NCBI RefSeq assembly: GCF_012395185.1
Contig: NZ_JAAZTU010000016.1
Span: 32,003-96,002 of the forward strand
Length of the DNA stretch: 64,000 bases
Source of the DNA: Vibrio aestuarianus
Lineage (GTDB): Bacteria > Pseudomonadota > Gammaproteobacteria > Enterobacterales > Vibrionaceae
Direction: 5' to 3'
A program made the position numbers and the translations under genes. Under the pieces are notes generated by a model, which ran no database searches, was not told the origin of the DNA, and worked only from the letters and a program-made list of their open reading frames with translations. Within the stretch, counting starts at the first letter, position 1. Every line of letters starts with the position of its first letter. Shown in pieces: positions 33,498 through 41,941 of this stretch.

Positions 33498-33527
33498 TTC
33501 CATAGTGAACATAAGGATTTAGTCATA

Positions 33528-34331
33528 ATGAATAAAGTAAGTATTGTTGTATTATCATTATTTTTGGGAGCTTGTAGTTCACTTGATTCAGAAAGTAACT
33601 TTGCTTATTCAGTCTCGGATGTGCAGCCAAAGGGGAGCTATATTCAGGTGACTGGACAAGCTTACGTTGCAGAAAGTAAGGCAAATGTAGGGGCAGACGT
33701 TATAAAATCATCACTCTACTTTACGTACAACAAAGCAATAACACAAAATCAGGCGCCAGAATCTTCAATTATTATGGATGTGAGTTACTTCCAGAGTTAT
33801 AAAGAATACGAAACGGTTAGTTTTTTTGGTAAGACGATAGAGCTAGAAGAGAGACAAACCCCCAGAGAAAGCTGTAGCGAACACTGCACAAAGACTCAAT
33901 ACATTAAATTTCCATTAAGCGAAGCTGACATTCAGCAGGCAAGAGAAAAGAATTTAGAGTTTACGCTTGAAGGAAATAACTCAGTAATGAGTACAACTTT
34001 CATTGTGCCAAAAGCTTACATCGACACAATTTACAACGGTGCGAATAATCATACAGCGATCGCGGTTGCCCCTGTAGCTGTTCCAGCCGCTGTGACTACT
34101 GTTGCTGAAAAAACCAAAGTGTCACAAGCTCAAGAAATGGTTCAATACTGGTTTGCTGAAGCCTCAGTAAGTGAACAAAAAGCATTTGCAGATTGGGCTT
34201 TTGTAAATCGTTCATCTATCAATCAAGCGCTGAAAACAGAAAGTAAGCCATTAGAAATGCTTGCTTACTGGTATGAAAAAGCGGATAAATCTGAAAAATC
34301 TCAAATTCTAAGCTGGTTACTGAATCAATAG
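33528..34331 (+). CDS. Lipoprotein with an internal C-terminal repeat
   Basis: This 267-residue precursor has a lipobox LGAC with the cysteine at residue 16. The N-terminal two-thirds are probably beta-rich. The last 65 residues hold a duplicated helix-like unit: residues 203-229 (EMVQYWFAEASVSEQ...) and 243-267 (EMLAYWYEKADKSEK...), sharing the pattern EM-x-x-YW-aromatic-x-x-A-x-x-SE over a 40-residue period. Such YW-containing tails recall DUF2057/UPF0319 proteins, but I would not assign the family. A single ribosome binding site (AAGGAT) supports the start. It lies after the porin terminator, so it may be separately regulated. Confidence 0.75.
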   Translation: MNKVSIVVLSLFLGACSSLDSESNFAYSVSDVQPKGSYIQVTGQAYVAESKANVGADVIKSSLYFTYNKAITQNQAPESSIIMDVSYFQSYKEYETVSFFGKTIELEERQTPRESCSEHCTKTQYIKFPLSEADIQQAREKNLEFTLEGNNSVMSTTFIVPKAYIDTIYNGANNHTAIAVAPVAVPAAVTTVAEKTKVSQAQEMVQYWFAEASVSEQKAFADWAFVNRSSINQALKTESKPLEMLAYWYEKADKSEKSQILSWLLNQ

Positions 34332-34355
34332 TGATCGACTTGCTTTCTAATGGTG

Positions 34356-34385
34356 AAAAAGGCATGTTTATCAACATGCCTTTTT
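34356..34385 (+). terminator. Rho-independent terminator after the lipoprotein
   Basis: AAAAAGGCATGTT pairs perfectly with AACATGCCTTTTT across a 4-base loop. Confidence 0.94.
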
Positions 34386-34400
34386 CATTGAATTTTTAAC

Positions 34401-34814
34401 ATGAATATTAGCCAAGTCGCCCAATTGACCGGATTAACCGCCAAATCGATTCGACTCTATGAAGAAAAAGGGTTGATTACCCCGCCGCTCAGGTCAGAAA
34501 ATGGATATCGTCACTATCAACAAGGGCATGTGGATGATCTTTTACTGATTGCACGCAGTAAACGAGTTGGGTTCAGTTTGGAAGAGTGTAAGTCTTTAAT
34601 CGCTTTAGCTAATGATCCAGCTAGAACTAGTTTTTCTGTCAAAGAAAAGGCCAAAGAAAAGCTACAGGATGTCTCACGAAAACTCGTTGAATTAGAGTTA
34701 ATCAAACAGCAATTGGAAGAATGGATTAACGAATGTCCTGGTGATGAGGGGAGTGATTGCCCAATCATTGATAATTTGAAAGGGCATTGCTGTAAAACGC
34801 AAGGCGACAAATAG
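34401..34814 (+). CDS. cueR: Copper-responsive MerR regulator CueR
   Basis: The 137-residue MerR-family activator has an N-terminal winged helix (MNISQVAQLTGLTAKSIRLYEEKGL), a dimerisation helix at about 80-112, and a metal loop CPGDEGSDCPIIDNL with the two coinage-metal cysteines, followed by HCC. That loop is the CueR type. No copper exporter or oxidase gene is adjacent, so its targets are elsewhere. The start is 16 bases after a terminator and has no visible ribosome binding site. Order cueR-nfeD-qmcA matches E. coli. Confidence 0.93.
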   Translation: MNISQVAQLTGLTAKSIRLYEEKGLITPPLRSENGYRHYQQGHVDDLLLIARSKRVGFSLEECKSLIALANDPARTSFSVKEKAKEKLQDVSRKLVELELIKQQLEEWINECPGDEGSDCPIIDNLKGHCCKTQGDK

Positions 34815-34827
34815 TCGCCTTGCGTTT
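34795..34827. terminator. Bidirectional terminator overlapping cueR and nfeD ends
   Basis: A 14-bp perfect stem (34795-34808 with 34814-34827) with a 5-base loop contains the cueR stop codon and touches the nfeD stop. The two convergent genes share it. Confidence 0.9.
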
Positions 34828-35275
34828 ATTGCGGCTCAACGATCAAAACAATGCCATCAACATCAACGACTTTGACTAAACTGCCCGCTGCGATGTCTTG
34901 CTTACATTGCGCAGTCCAGGTGGTATCTCCGAGAGTTAGGCGAAACGTCCCTTGTTGAACATCTTCTGTTAGCCGTGCGGTTTGTCCAATCAGTTGTTTC
35001 TGTTTTTGGTTAAGTTTGCGCGATTTGTCACTATCATGATCAGACTTAAACTGTTTTCGCCACCATAACCATGTAGTGATCAAAGAGAAACTGGCAAAGG
35101 TTAGCCATTGCAGCTGCCAACTTATAGGCAATATGGCGAAAATTACCCCAACAAGCACTGCTGAAATACCGAGCCAAAGAAAATAACCGGCAGTACCGAG
35201 TAGTTCTAGCGCCACGAGCACCAAACCAAACGCTAGCCAGTGCCAGTAATTGATTTGTTGTATAAGTTCTATCAC
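34826..35275 (-). CDS. ybbJ: NfeD-like membrane protein, YbbJ
   Basis: This 149-residue short-form NfeD protein has three hydrophobic segments within the first 75 residues, then a C-terminal OB-fold domain (LIGQTARLTEDVQQGTFRLTLGDTTWTAQC, read in parts). NfeD proteins partner SPFH proteins, and the qmcA stop is eight bases upstream. The start is a GTG at 35275; there is no nearby ATG in frame. It is the same neighbour order as E. coli ybbJ-qmcA. Confidence 0.9.
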   Translation of the reverse strand: MIELIQQINYWHWLAFGLVLVALELLGTAGYFLWLGISAVLVGVIFAILPISWQLQWLTFASFSLITTWLWWRKQFKSDHDSDKSRKLNQKQKQLIGQTARLTEDVQQGTFRLTLGDTTWTAQCKQDIAAGSLVKVVDVDGIVLIVEPQ

Positions 35276-35283
35276 TTGGTTAC

Positions 35284-36207
35284 CTACTTATCTTTTAGCG
35301 ATGGTTGCTTGAACATTTCAGCGATCCCAGCAACGGACCCCATTAACCCCGTAGCTTCTAACGGTAGCATGATGATCTTCCCATTTTCTGCTTGGCCAAT
35401 CGCTTTTAAGGCATCAGTATAACCTTGCGCAATGAAATAATTCACAGCTTGCATGTCGCCTTGTGCTATGGCGTTTGACACCATTTCAGTTGCCTTCGCT
35501 TCCGCTTCGGCAGCCCGTTCACGAGCCTCGGCTTGTAAAATTGCTGCTTGCTTTTCACCTTCCGCCTTTAATATTTCAGACTGCTTTTGGCCTTCTGCAC
35601 GTAAAATTTGAGCTTGGCGTACCCCTTCTGCTTCTAGAATGTCTGCCCGCTTATTACGCTCAGCCTTCATCTGCGCATTCATTGCTGCCGTTAGATCGGC
35701 TGGTGGCTGAACATCTTTTATCTCGATACGAGTGACTTTAACTCCCCATGGGTTAGTGGCTTGGTCAACGATAGAGAGCAGTTTTGTGTTGATCATGTCA
35801 CGCTGGCTAAGCATTTCATCGAGCTCCATTGAGCCTAGTACTGTACGCATGTTAGTCAGTGTTAAATTTCGAATGGCGTGTTGTAGTTCACTTACTTCAT
35901 AAGCAGCTTTTGCGGCATCTATCACTTGTACAAAGCAAACTGCATCAATCACAACATTGGCATTATCTTTAGAGATCACCTCTTGGGCGGGAATATCTAA
36001 CACTTGTTCCATCATGTTGATCTTTTGTCCGATTTTGTCAACAAATGGAATAATAATATTTAAGCCAGGTTGTAGAGTATGGGTATAGCGACCAAAGCGC
36101 TCAACTGTCCAATTACTTCCTTGAGAAACCGTTTTCACTGCTGCAAAGATAAAAGCAATAACAACGAATACGAATATGCCAACGGCAACGATTGAATCTA
36201 AAGCCAT
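35284..36207 (-). CDS. qmcA: SPFH/stomatin-like membrane protein QmcA
   Basis: The 307-residue protein has an N-terminal membrane helix (about 5-25), an SPFH domain (about 27-190, with [21 protein letters not shown]) and a coiled coil from about 195-250 rich in [22 protein letters not shown] repeats. Stomatin-like proteins form large inner-membrane ring assemblies. It is paired with NfeD as usual. The function in vibrios is not established. It has a normal ATG start. Confidence 0.94.
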   Translation of the reverse strand: MALDSIVAVGIFVFVVIAFIFAAVKTVSQGSNWTVERFGRYTHTLQPGLNIIIPFVDKIGQKINMMEQVLDIPAQEVISKDNANVVIDAVCFVQVIDAAKAAYEVSELQHAIRNLTLTNMRTVLGSMELDEMLSQRDMINTKLLSIVDQATNPWGVKVTRIEIKDVQPPADLTAAMNAQMKAERNKRADILEAEGVRQAQILRAEGQKQSEILKAEGEKQAAILQAEARERAAEAEAKATEMVSNAIAQGDMQAVNYFIAQGYTDALKAIGQAENGKIIMLPLEATGLMGSVAGIAEMFKQPSLKDK

Positions 36208-36302
36208 AACTGATCCTTTTTGATTATTGATTCTCCTAGCTTTGGTGGTTGTTGATATTATTCATCCAAGCTTGGGAGTGCTATTTTTTCTATTTTGCAT
36301 TA

Positions 36303-36425
36303 TACCTTTCCTACTTGAAGCTGCTGTGGTGTTGGCTACGTTCTTTCAAATAAATCGTATCGTTTATCTATGCTCATGAGGATGAACCCGCTTACCGCTA
36401 GACTACTACTTCAAGTTGTTTAGTT
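36303..36425. repeat. Degenerate palindromic intergenic repeat, copy 2
   Basis: It starts with the TTCCTACTTGAAG also seen in copy 1 at 27717, and ends with ACTTCAAGTTG, complementary to the start. TATA lies near both ends. Probably a decayed member of the same dispersed family. The boundaries are approximate. Confidence 0.6.
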
Positions 36426-36432
36426 ATAATAC

Positions 36433-36462
36433 AATTAAGGCTGGGAAATCCCAGCCTTAATT
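36433..36462 (-). terminator. Rho-independent terminator of cnoX-like gene
   Basis: A 13-bp perfect stem (36433-36445 with 36450-36462) has a 4-base loop, just beyond the minus-strand cnoX-like stop. Confidence 0.88.
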
Positions 36463-36473
36463 GTTTGATATTA

Positions 36474-37328
36474 TTAATATAATAATGAATATAGTTGTCT
36501 TCTATAGTAACCGGCGAGGCTATTACCTTGTCCTAAAGCGCTCAATATATCCATAAAGACTTTTTTGATTTCACCATCTAAGCAGTTGAGATCGCTCTTT
36601 AAAAAAGACCATAAAAGTTCTAGTGCTTCTTCATCTCGGCTGACTTGATGATATTGAAGTGCAAGTTCACTCGCCAGCTGAGCATTATCAGGTTGCGCTG
36701 CAAAGTTTTCCTCTAACGCTTGTATTTCTGGGCTATCAGCGGCTTGCTTATGCAGTTCCAGTTTGGCAACTAATCCTTTGTAATAGCTATCTTGATATTC
36801 TAACGGGATGTGTTGCAATTCCGCTTCTGCCGCATCGTATTGCTGCGTTTCCAAAAAAACATCCGCAAGGGCGAGTTTGGCTTCACCCTTTTCCTTTATC
36901 TCTTGTGGCAGATTTAATAGCAAAGGCAGGGCGTCAGAGTGTTGAGACTGTTGAATTAGTTCCAAAGCGTTCTTTAAATCAACCTCACTTTGGCTCGGCA
37001 AATGCTTATTTAGCATCTCTTTAACCGCGTCAATAGTTTGAGGTCCGCCTAAGCCATCCACCGCTTGACCGTTGATAAAAAGTGCAATGGTTGGCAAGGT
37101 TTGCACGCCAAACTGTGCGGCAACGGCTTGTTCTTCCTGACAATTTAATAGTGCTAAGGTAAAAGCACCATTGTGTTGTTGGGTGAGGGTTTGCAGCTCT
37201 GGAATGATCTGCGCACTCTCTTGGCTCATTGGTGCCCAAAAATGAAATAAAATAGGAGTATTTACCGAGCCCTCGAACACTTCTCTAAAGTTATTCTGAT
37301 TCACTTCAACAATGTAAGGAGATAGCAT
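36474..37328 (-). CDS. cnoX: Thioredoxin-fold chaperone, CnoX/YbbN-like
   Basis: The 284-residue protein equals E. coli CnoX in length and ends RRQLYSLLY, close to the E. coli RRQLYALLY. The N-terminal 105 residues are thioredoxin-like and the rest is a TPR region. CnoX (YbbN) is a chaperone-holdase that hands clients to GroEL and others. At the usual active-site position the sequence is W31-A-P-M-S35-Q-E-S38. E. coli has cysteine at 38, so this protein keeps only C63. The start at 37328 follows AAAGGAAC. Confidence 0.92.
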   Translation of the reverse strand: MLSPYIVEVNQNNFREVFEGSVNTPILFHFWAPMSQESAQIIPELQTLTQQHNGAFTLALLNCQEEQAVAAQFGVQTLPTIALFINGQAVDGLGGPQTIDAVKEMLNKHLPSQSEVDLKNALELIQQSQHSDALPLLLNLPQEIKEKGEAKLALADVFLETQQYDAAEAELQHIPLEYQDSYYKGLVAKLELHKQAADSPEIQALEENFAAQPDNAQLASELALQYHQVSRDEEALELLWSFLKSDLNCLDGEIKKVFMDILSALGQGNSLAGYYRRQLYSLLY

Positions 37329-37402
37329 TGTTTGTTCCTTTGCTGTGTTAGGTCTATAGCTAAGAGATAGGGTTAAAAGTTGAAATATCAAGGGGAAAAA
37401 CA

Positions 37403-37430
37403 AAAAACGCCACAAGGCTGCAGCGTTTTT
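37403..37430 (-). terminator. Terminator of the ybbO-like gene
   Basis: AAAAACGC pairs with GCGTTTTT around a 12-base interior loop. It lies about 200 bases downstream of the ybbO-like stop on the minus strand, which is far for a terminator. Confidence 0.6.
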
Positions 37431-37626
37431 GTCTCTTAACGAGAGAGCAAGCAAAGGTGTCTATAGTATTAATAATAAAGTCAGCGCAACACCGACACTG
37501 AGCCAATTTAATTGGTGTAATGTCATATTTGTCGTACCACATGCAACGCTTAGTATTAGGGTATCTGGAATGTCCAGAGCTGCATGATGTCACTTGAATG
37601 TTACGAAAAAATGACAAGTTGGTCAT

Positions 37627-38454
37627 TTATGCCGCTTTATCTAACAGATGATCTAACCACCGATTCGGAACCACTCGTTTAAGGATTGCAAACACTTTTG
37701 TTGGAGTGGTAATGCGATAACGAAGCTTCGGCTTCGACGATTCAAGTGCATGTAGGAGATAGGGGAGGCAAGCTTTGGCTGGTAAAGCAAAGGCGTTATT
37801 TGATTTATCGCCATTGAGTCTTTGAATTTGACTTTGATAAACAGTGCTGTGAACGCTATTTTGGGTGTCAATCCAATGCTTAAACGCTGTAAGCGCATTG
37901 GCACGAAATGAAGTTTCGATTGGCCCTGGCTCAATAATGCTGATTAGTATGTTGGTTGTTCTAAGTTCAAGACGTAAGGTGTCACTCCATCCTTCAATCG
38001 CAAATTTGGAAGCATTGTAGGCTCCGCGATATTTCATCGCAGCGAAACCTAGTACTGAGCTATTTTGAATGATCCTTCCTTCTCCTTGTTTGCGAAAGTG
38101 AGGGATAATTTCTGTTGTGAGTTGATGCCAACCAAAAAAGTTGGTTTCAAATTGTTCACGTAAAGCTGCCGTTGGCAGATCTTCAATCGCTCCTGGTTGA
38201 CCATAAGCTCCGTTATTGAATAGCGCGTACAGTTTTCCATCACATAAATCCATCGTTTGAGTAACAGCCTCTGTAATGCTTTTCTCACAACGTAAATCGA
38301 GTTGGATACAAGTTAACCCTTCTTGACGAAGCTTTTCGACATCTTCCAATTTCCGGCATGAAGCGATCACATGATAACCGCGTTGCTGTAAGGCATGCGC
38401 TGCCATATACCCAATGCCAGTTGAGCAGCCTGTTATCAATATTGCTTTCTTCAT
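37627..38454 (-). CDS. ybbO: Short-chain dehydrogenase, YbbO-like
   Basis: This 275-residue Rossmann-fold reductase has the cofactor motif TGCSTGIGYMAA, the NNGAYG motif and the catalytic YNASKFAIEGWSD segment (YxxxK). The E. coli YbbO is an NADP-dependent aldehyde or retinal reductase, in the same cluster. Substrate is not known here. It is co-directional with yfcH-like upstream and cnoX downstream. Confidence 0.88.
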   Translation of the reverse strand: MKKAILITGCSTGIGYMAAHALQQRGYHVIASCRKLEDVEKLRQEGLTCIQLDLRCEKSITEAVTQTMDLCDGKLYALFNNGAYGQPGAIEDLPTAALREQFETNFFGWHQLTTEIIPHFRKQGEGRIIQNSSVLGFAAMKYRGAYNASKFAIEGWSDTLRLELRTTNILISIIEPGPIETSFRANALTAFKHWIDTQNSVHSTVYQSQIQRLNGDKSNNAFALPAKACLPYLLHALESSKPKLRYRITTPTKVFAILKRVVPNRWLDHLLDKAA

Positions 38455-38462
38455 ACCAGTTC

Positions 38463-39377
38463 CTAAAGGTTGCGTTTTAGAATATTTTTGAACGCAGGTT
38501 CTATATGTGAGTATTGGAAATGAAAGCCAAGTTCGGTCAGTTTTTTTGGTTTTGCCCGGATGCTATCAAAAAGTAACACAGCAGCCTCTCCCAAAATGAT
38601 GTTCATTAGCCATTTAGGTGTGAATAATAGATGAGGTCGGTTTAGCGTTTTCGCTAATGATTGACTAAAAACCTTGTTGGTAACGGCGTGTGGTGCACAC
38701 AGGTTAAAAGCACCTTGCGCATGCTGAGTTTCCAGTAAATAGGTGATGGCTCTTACCATGTCCAGCATATGTATCCACGGCATGTATTGCTCTCCGGAGC
38801 CTAGCGGGCCACCAAGCCCTAACTTGTAAGGTGGCAACATTTTCGCTAGCGCTCCCCCTTCGGTCGCTAGCACAATGCCAGTTCGTAATAGACAAACTCT
38901 GGTTCTTTCTGATTGAGCTTTAAGGGCGATTTGCTCCCATTTAGTGCATACCTGATGAGGGAAATTGTCGCTGTGGGCGTGTAAGGTCTCATCGAAAGGA
39001 TGTGATTGTTGATCTCCGTAATACCCCACTGCAGAACCACTGATAAAAACGTGCGGTGGTTCGGTGCTAGCATGGATCAACTCAACTAATTGTTCTGTGA
39101 TTTCCCAACGGCTAGCGCATATCGTTTTTTTCTGTTTTGGGGTCCAACGTTTATCGGCGATAGGTTCACCTGCCAGGTTAATAATGGCGTCAAATTGGTT
39201 GAGATCTTTTAATGTTGATAGCGATGTTAAATAGGTGAAATTGCTATTATCAACGTGCTTGAGCTGCTCTTTAGCGCGTGGAATATTACGGGTTAGGATG
39301 TGTATATCGTGGGCCAGAATCTGTTTTATCAATGCCTTACCGATAAAACCAGTTCCGCCAGTTAATAGTATTTTCAT
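38463..39377 (-). CDS. yfcH: NAD-dependent epimerase-family protein, YfcH-like
   Basis: The 304-residue protein begins MKILLTGGTGFIGKALIKQIL, an NAD-binding epimerase fold, and matches the TIGR01777 (YfcH) group, including NLAGEPIADKRWTPKQK and VGYYGD. No enzyme activity is known. The start at 39377 follows GAGGTAG; the upstream eight codons are unlikely. It ends eight bases before the ybbO-like start, so the two are probably one transcript. Confidence 0.88.
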   Translation of the reverse strand: MKILLTGGTGFIGKALIKQILAHDIHILTRNIPRAKEQLKHVDNSNFTYLTSLSTLKDLNQFDAIINLAGEPIADKRWTPKQKKTICASRWEITEQLVELIHASTEPPHVFISGSAVGYYGDQQSHPFDETLHAHSDNFPHQVCTKWEQIALKAQSERTRVCLLRTGIVLATEGGALAKMLPPYKLGLGGPLGSGEQYMPWIHMLDMVRAITYLLETQHAQGAFNLCAPHAVTNKVFSQSLAKTLNRPHLLFTPKWLMNIILGEAAVLLFDSIRAKPKKLTELGFHFQYSHIEPAFKNILKRNL

Positions 39378-39625
39378 ATCACTACCTCTTGGGTTATCCA
39401 TGATAGAAGGTGGTCGCGATTCCTACTAAGTATTAGAGTATTGCTGCAACTCAATTGTTTTGAACATTTAACAGGCCTATTTCAGCATACGTTAAATAAT
39501 GACAGTGATAAATGACAAACTTTGTAACATTTGGTCACTTTTTTCTGCGCCTCGCAACCCATATCACACTCTCATCAGTCTTGATTTGTCATTATGAACA
39601 AAGATATCAAACACGGGAGGAATGA

Positions 39626-40360
39626 ATGGACTCGATGATGGCGCTACTTAAAGCGATGATAGGAAGTTTGCGAGATCTGCTGCCGATAGTTGCCGTTATT
39701 GTGTTTTTCCAACTCATTGTATTACAAGAACCACTGCCCAATTGGCTGCCAATCATTGTTGGTTTAGTGCTGGTTGTGTTGGGGTTGACGTTTTTTATTT
39801 TTGGATTAGAGATGGGGCTATTCCCTATCGGCGAGTCAATGGCGCAAGCCTTTGCGAGAAAAGGAAGTGTCGCGTGGCTACTTACCTTTGCTTTTTTCTT
39901 AGGGTTTGGTACCACGATTGCTGAACCCGCTTTAACTGCTGTGGCAGATGAGGCGGCGAATGTGGCCGCAGCCGAAGGGGTGATCACTGCATCAGCTGAA
40001 AGTATGGACGATTATGCCAATGGTCTAAGACTCACCGTCGCGTTTTCTGTAGGAATTGCCATTGTATTAGGGGTGTTGCGTATTTTGAAAGGCTGGCCCA
40101 TTCATTACATGATCATCGGTGGTTATGTTGGTGTCGTCATTCTGACCGCTTTTGCGCCTGAAAATATTATCGGTATTGCTTATGACTCGGGTGGTGTCAC
40201 TACTTCGACAATCACGGTTCCTTTGGTAACAGCGTTAGGGGTAGGTCTCGCTTCTGCCATCAAGGGACGAAACCCAATGATTGATGGTTTTGGCTTGATT
40301 GCTTTTGCCTCATTACTACCGATGATGTTTGTCATGGTTTATGGGATGGTGCTGGCATGA
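39626..40360 (+). CDS. DUF1538 membrane protein, subunit A
   Basis: This 244-residue protein is almost all hydrophobic, with roughly six membrane segments. Motifs: a charged stretch [12 protein letters not shown] (61-73), [11 protein letters not shown] (93-103), [14 protein letters not shown] (186-199) and [17 protein letters not shown] (214-230). They are the DUF1538 signatures and look transporter-like, with TT and proline in predicted broken helices. It starts after GGGAGG and its stop overlaps the start of the second DUF1538 gene by four bases. Its function is not known to me. It is the first gene of a four-gene operon. Confidence 0.92.
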   Translation: MDSMMALLKAMIGSLRDLLPIVAVIVFFQLIVLQEPLPNWLPIIVGLVLVVLGLTFFIFGLEMGLFPIGESMAQAFARKGSVAWLLTFAFFLGFGTTIAEPALTAVADEAANVAAAEGVITASAESMDDYANGLRLTVAFSVGIAIVLGVLRILKGWPIHYMIIGGYVGVVILTAFAPENIIGIAYDSGGVTTSTITVPLVTALGVGLASAIKGRNPMIDGFGLIAFASLLPMMFVMVYGMVLA

Positions 40361-41151
40361 ATGCATTAATCCTGTTCTTCGACATGCTAGGTTCCACTAT
40401 TTTGGATGTCGTTCCCATTGTCACGATTATTTTTGGCTTCCAGTTTGCTGTATTACGCAAACCTATCGTACGTCCGATAAGAGTAATTTTAGGTTTTTGT
40501 TACGTTATCATTGGCTTGACTCTATTCCTTTTAGGACTTGAATTGGCCTTATTCCCTTTAGGGGAGACGATGGCGCAGCAGTTAACTGCCCCTCAATTTC
40601 TCGCGGAATTTAAAATTAGTATGGGTAATTCCCTACATTGGTTTGACTACTTTTGGGTCTATCTATTTGCGTTTTGTATTGGTTTTAGCACCACGGTAGC
40701 CGAGCCATCTTTAATTGCTGTCGCGATTAAAGCAAACCAGGTATCCGGTGGCAGTATTAGCGTTAATGGTTTGCGAATCGCGGTTGCTCTTGGGGTAGCT
40801 TTTGGAATTTCACTTGGCAGTTATCGTATCGTGGTTGGTGACCCCATCCATTACTACATCATTGCCGGGTATGTGGTGGTAGTGATCCAAACCTTTTTTG
40901 CTCCTAAGCTTATTGTGCCATTAGCTTATGATTCTGGTGGTGTGACAACATCAACCGTAACCGTGCCAATTGTGGCCGCATTGGGTTTGGGTTTGGCTTC
41001 GACCGTTCCAGGAAGAAGTCCTATGATTGATGGGTTTGGGCTGATTGCATTTGCCAGTCTATTCCCGATTATCTCTGTAATGGGCTATGCGCAGATCACT
41101 CAATGGTTAAATAAAGCTGCGTCATCAAAGGAGAAAGAAAATGCGCTTTAA
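40357..41151 (+). CDS. DUF1538 membrane protein, subunit B
   Basis: The 264-residue paralogue of the preceding gene keeps all its motifs in the same order: [24 protein letters not shown] (109-119), [14 protein letters not shown] (191-204) and [17 protein letters not shown] (219-235). The two probably arose by duplication and may form a heteromeric membrane unit. Its start overlaps the first gene (ATGA) and its end overlaps the PII-like gene by 11 bases, so stoichiometric synthesis is likely. A lysine-rich C-terminal tail ([13 protein letters not shown]) would be cytoplasmic or periplasmic depending on topology. Confidence 0.92.
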   Translation: MNALILFFDMLGSTILDVVPIVTIIFGFQFAVLRKPIVRPIRVILGFCYVIIGLTLFLLGLELALFPLGETMAQQLTAPQFLAEFKISMGNSLHWFDYFWVYLFAFCIGFSTTVAEPSLIAVAIKANQVSGGSISVNGLRIAVALGVAFGISLGSYRIVVGDPIHYYIIAGYVVVVIQTFFAPKLIVPLAYDSGGVTTSTVTVPIVAALGLGLASTVPGRSPMIDGFGLIAFASLFPIISVMGYAQITQWLNKAASSKEKENAL

Positions 41152-41491
41152 ACTGATACTGGCTTTTGTTGAAGACAGCAAAACCGATATTGTACTAGAC
41201 GCTGCGCGTAATGCTGGCGCTACAGGGGCGACGGTTATCAATAATGCAAGAGGAGAGGGGTTAAATAAAAAGCGAACCTTCTTTGGCTTAACATTGGATG
41301 TGCAAAAAGATGTGGTGTTGTTTGTGGTCGAAGAACACCTTGCTCGCCACATTTTAGAAACGATTAATGATGTTGGGGAGTTTGACCAAGAGTCAGGGCA
41401 GGGCATTGCTATTCAAATCGATATTGAAGATGCCGTCGGTGTTGCTCATCAAGTCGCAACATTAACTAAAGTGGTTGAGGAAGAGCTATGA
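41141..41491 (+). CDS. PII-like signalling protein
   Basis: The 116-residue protein has the beta-alpha-beta ferredoxin-like pattern of [29 protein letters not shown], a T-loop region (RGEGLNKKRTFFGL) and a C-terminal IQIDIEDAVGVAHQ. It lacks the tyrosine at the GlnB uridylylation position as far as I can see. It is likely a PII-like trimer that senses a nucleotide or metabolite and controls the adjacent membrane proteins. That is an inference by analogy with known PII-transporter pairs such as GlnK-AmtB and SbtB-SbtA. It is preceded by AAGGAG inside the previous gene. Confidence 0.85.
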   Translation: MRFKLILAFVEDSKTDIVLDAARNAGATGATVINNARGEGLNKKRTFFGLTLDVQKDVVLFVVEEHLARHILETINDVGEFDQESGQGIAIQIDIEDAVGVAHQVATLTKVVEEEL

Positions 41492-41892
41492 GTTTGCATA
41501 ATAAGATCCGAGTTAGAGATGTAATGGCTAATACTTACGTTATCGTCGATGGTTTAACGACGGTGCATGAAGGCATTCATTTAGCTAAACAAAATCAAGT
41601 CAAAGCGTTAATCGTTGATAAACGACACGAAGATGATGAGTATGGGATTGTGTTGATGAATGATATCGCCAAAAAAGTATTGGCTCAAAACCGAGCTACA
41701 CAGCGAGTCAATATCTATGAAATCATGACCAAACCAGCGTTATCTGTATCTCCGGACATGAATGTGAAATATTGTGCGAGGTTGTTTGAACGTTTTGGTA
41801 TTAGCCGAGCTCCAGTGATTGAAAATGGTAAGGTGGTCGGTATGGTCAGCTACAACAATATTGTTATTAACGGCATGGCGAGAGATGACTAA
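41488..41892 (+). CDS. CBS-pair protein
   Basis: The 134-residue protein is made of two CBS motifs: RVRDVMANTYVIVDGLTTVHEGI with the first half, and YEIMTKPALSVSPDMNVKYCARLFERFGISRAPVIENGKVVGMVSY (in parts) with the second. CBS pairs bind adenine nucleotides and regulate channels and enzymes. It overlaps the PII-like gene by four bases (ATGA), so all four genes of the operon are coupled. It probably acts as a second nucleotide sensor of the membrane complex, though this is inference. The next gene is 49 bases on. Confidence 0.9.
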   Translation: MSLHNKIRVRDVMANTYVIVDGLTTVHEGIHLAKQNQVKALIVDKRHEDDEYGIVLMNDIAKKVLAQNRATQRVNIYEIMTKPALSVSPDMNVKYCARLFERFGISRAPVIENGKVVGMVSYNNIVINGMARDD

Positions 41893-41941
41893 GTGTTTTT
41901 AAATTCGTACAATTTCCCCATCAAAACTATGGAGATATATT

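Noticed and set aside
37329..37454. Upstream extension of the cnoX-like gene giving a hydrophobic N-terminus
   Set aside because: The ATG at 37328 has AAAGGAAC before it and gives the exact 284-residue E. coli length. The hydrophobic lead is chance and overlaps the terminator region.
37360..37626. Open frame of about 88 codons between the cnoX-like and ybbO-like genes
   Set aside because: It spans the terminator hairpin, has no ribosome binding site and no family features.
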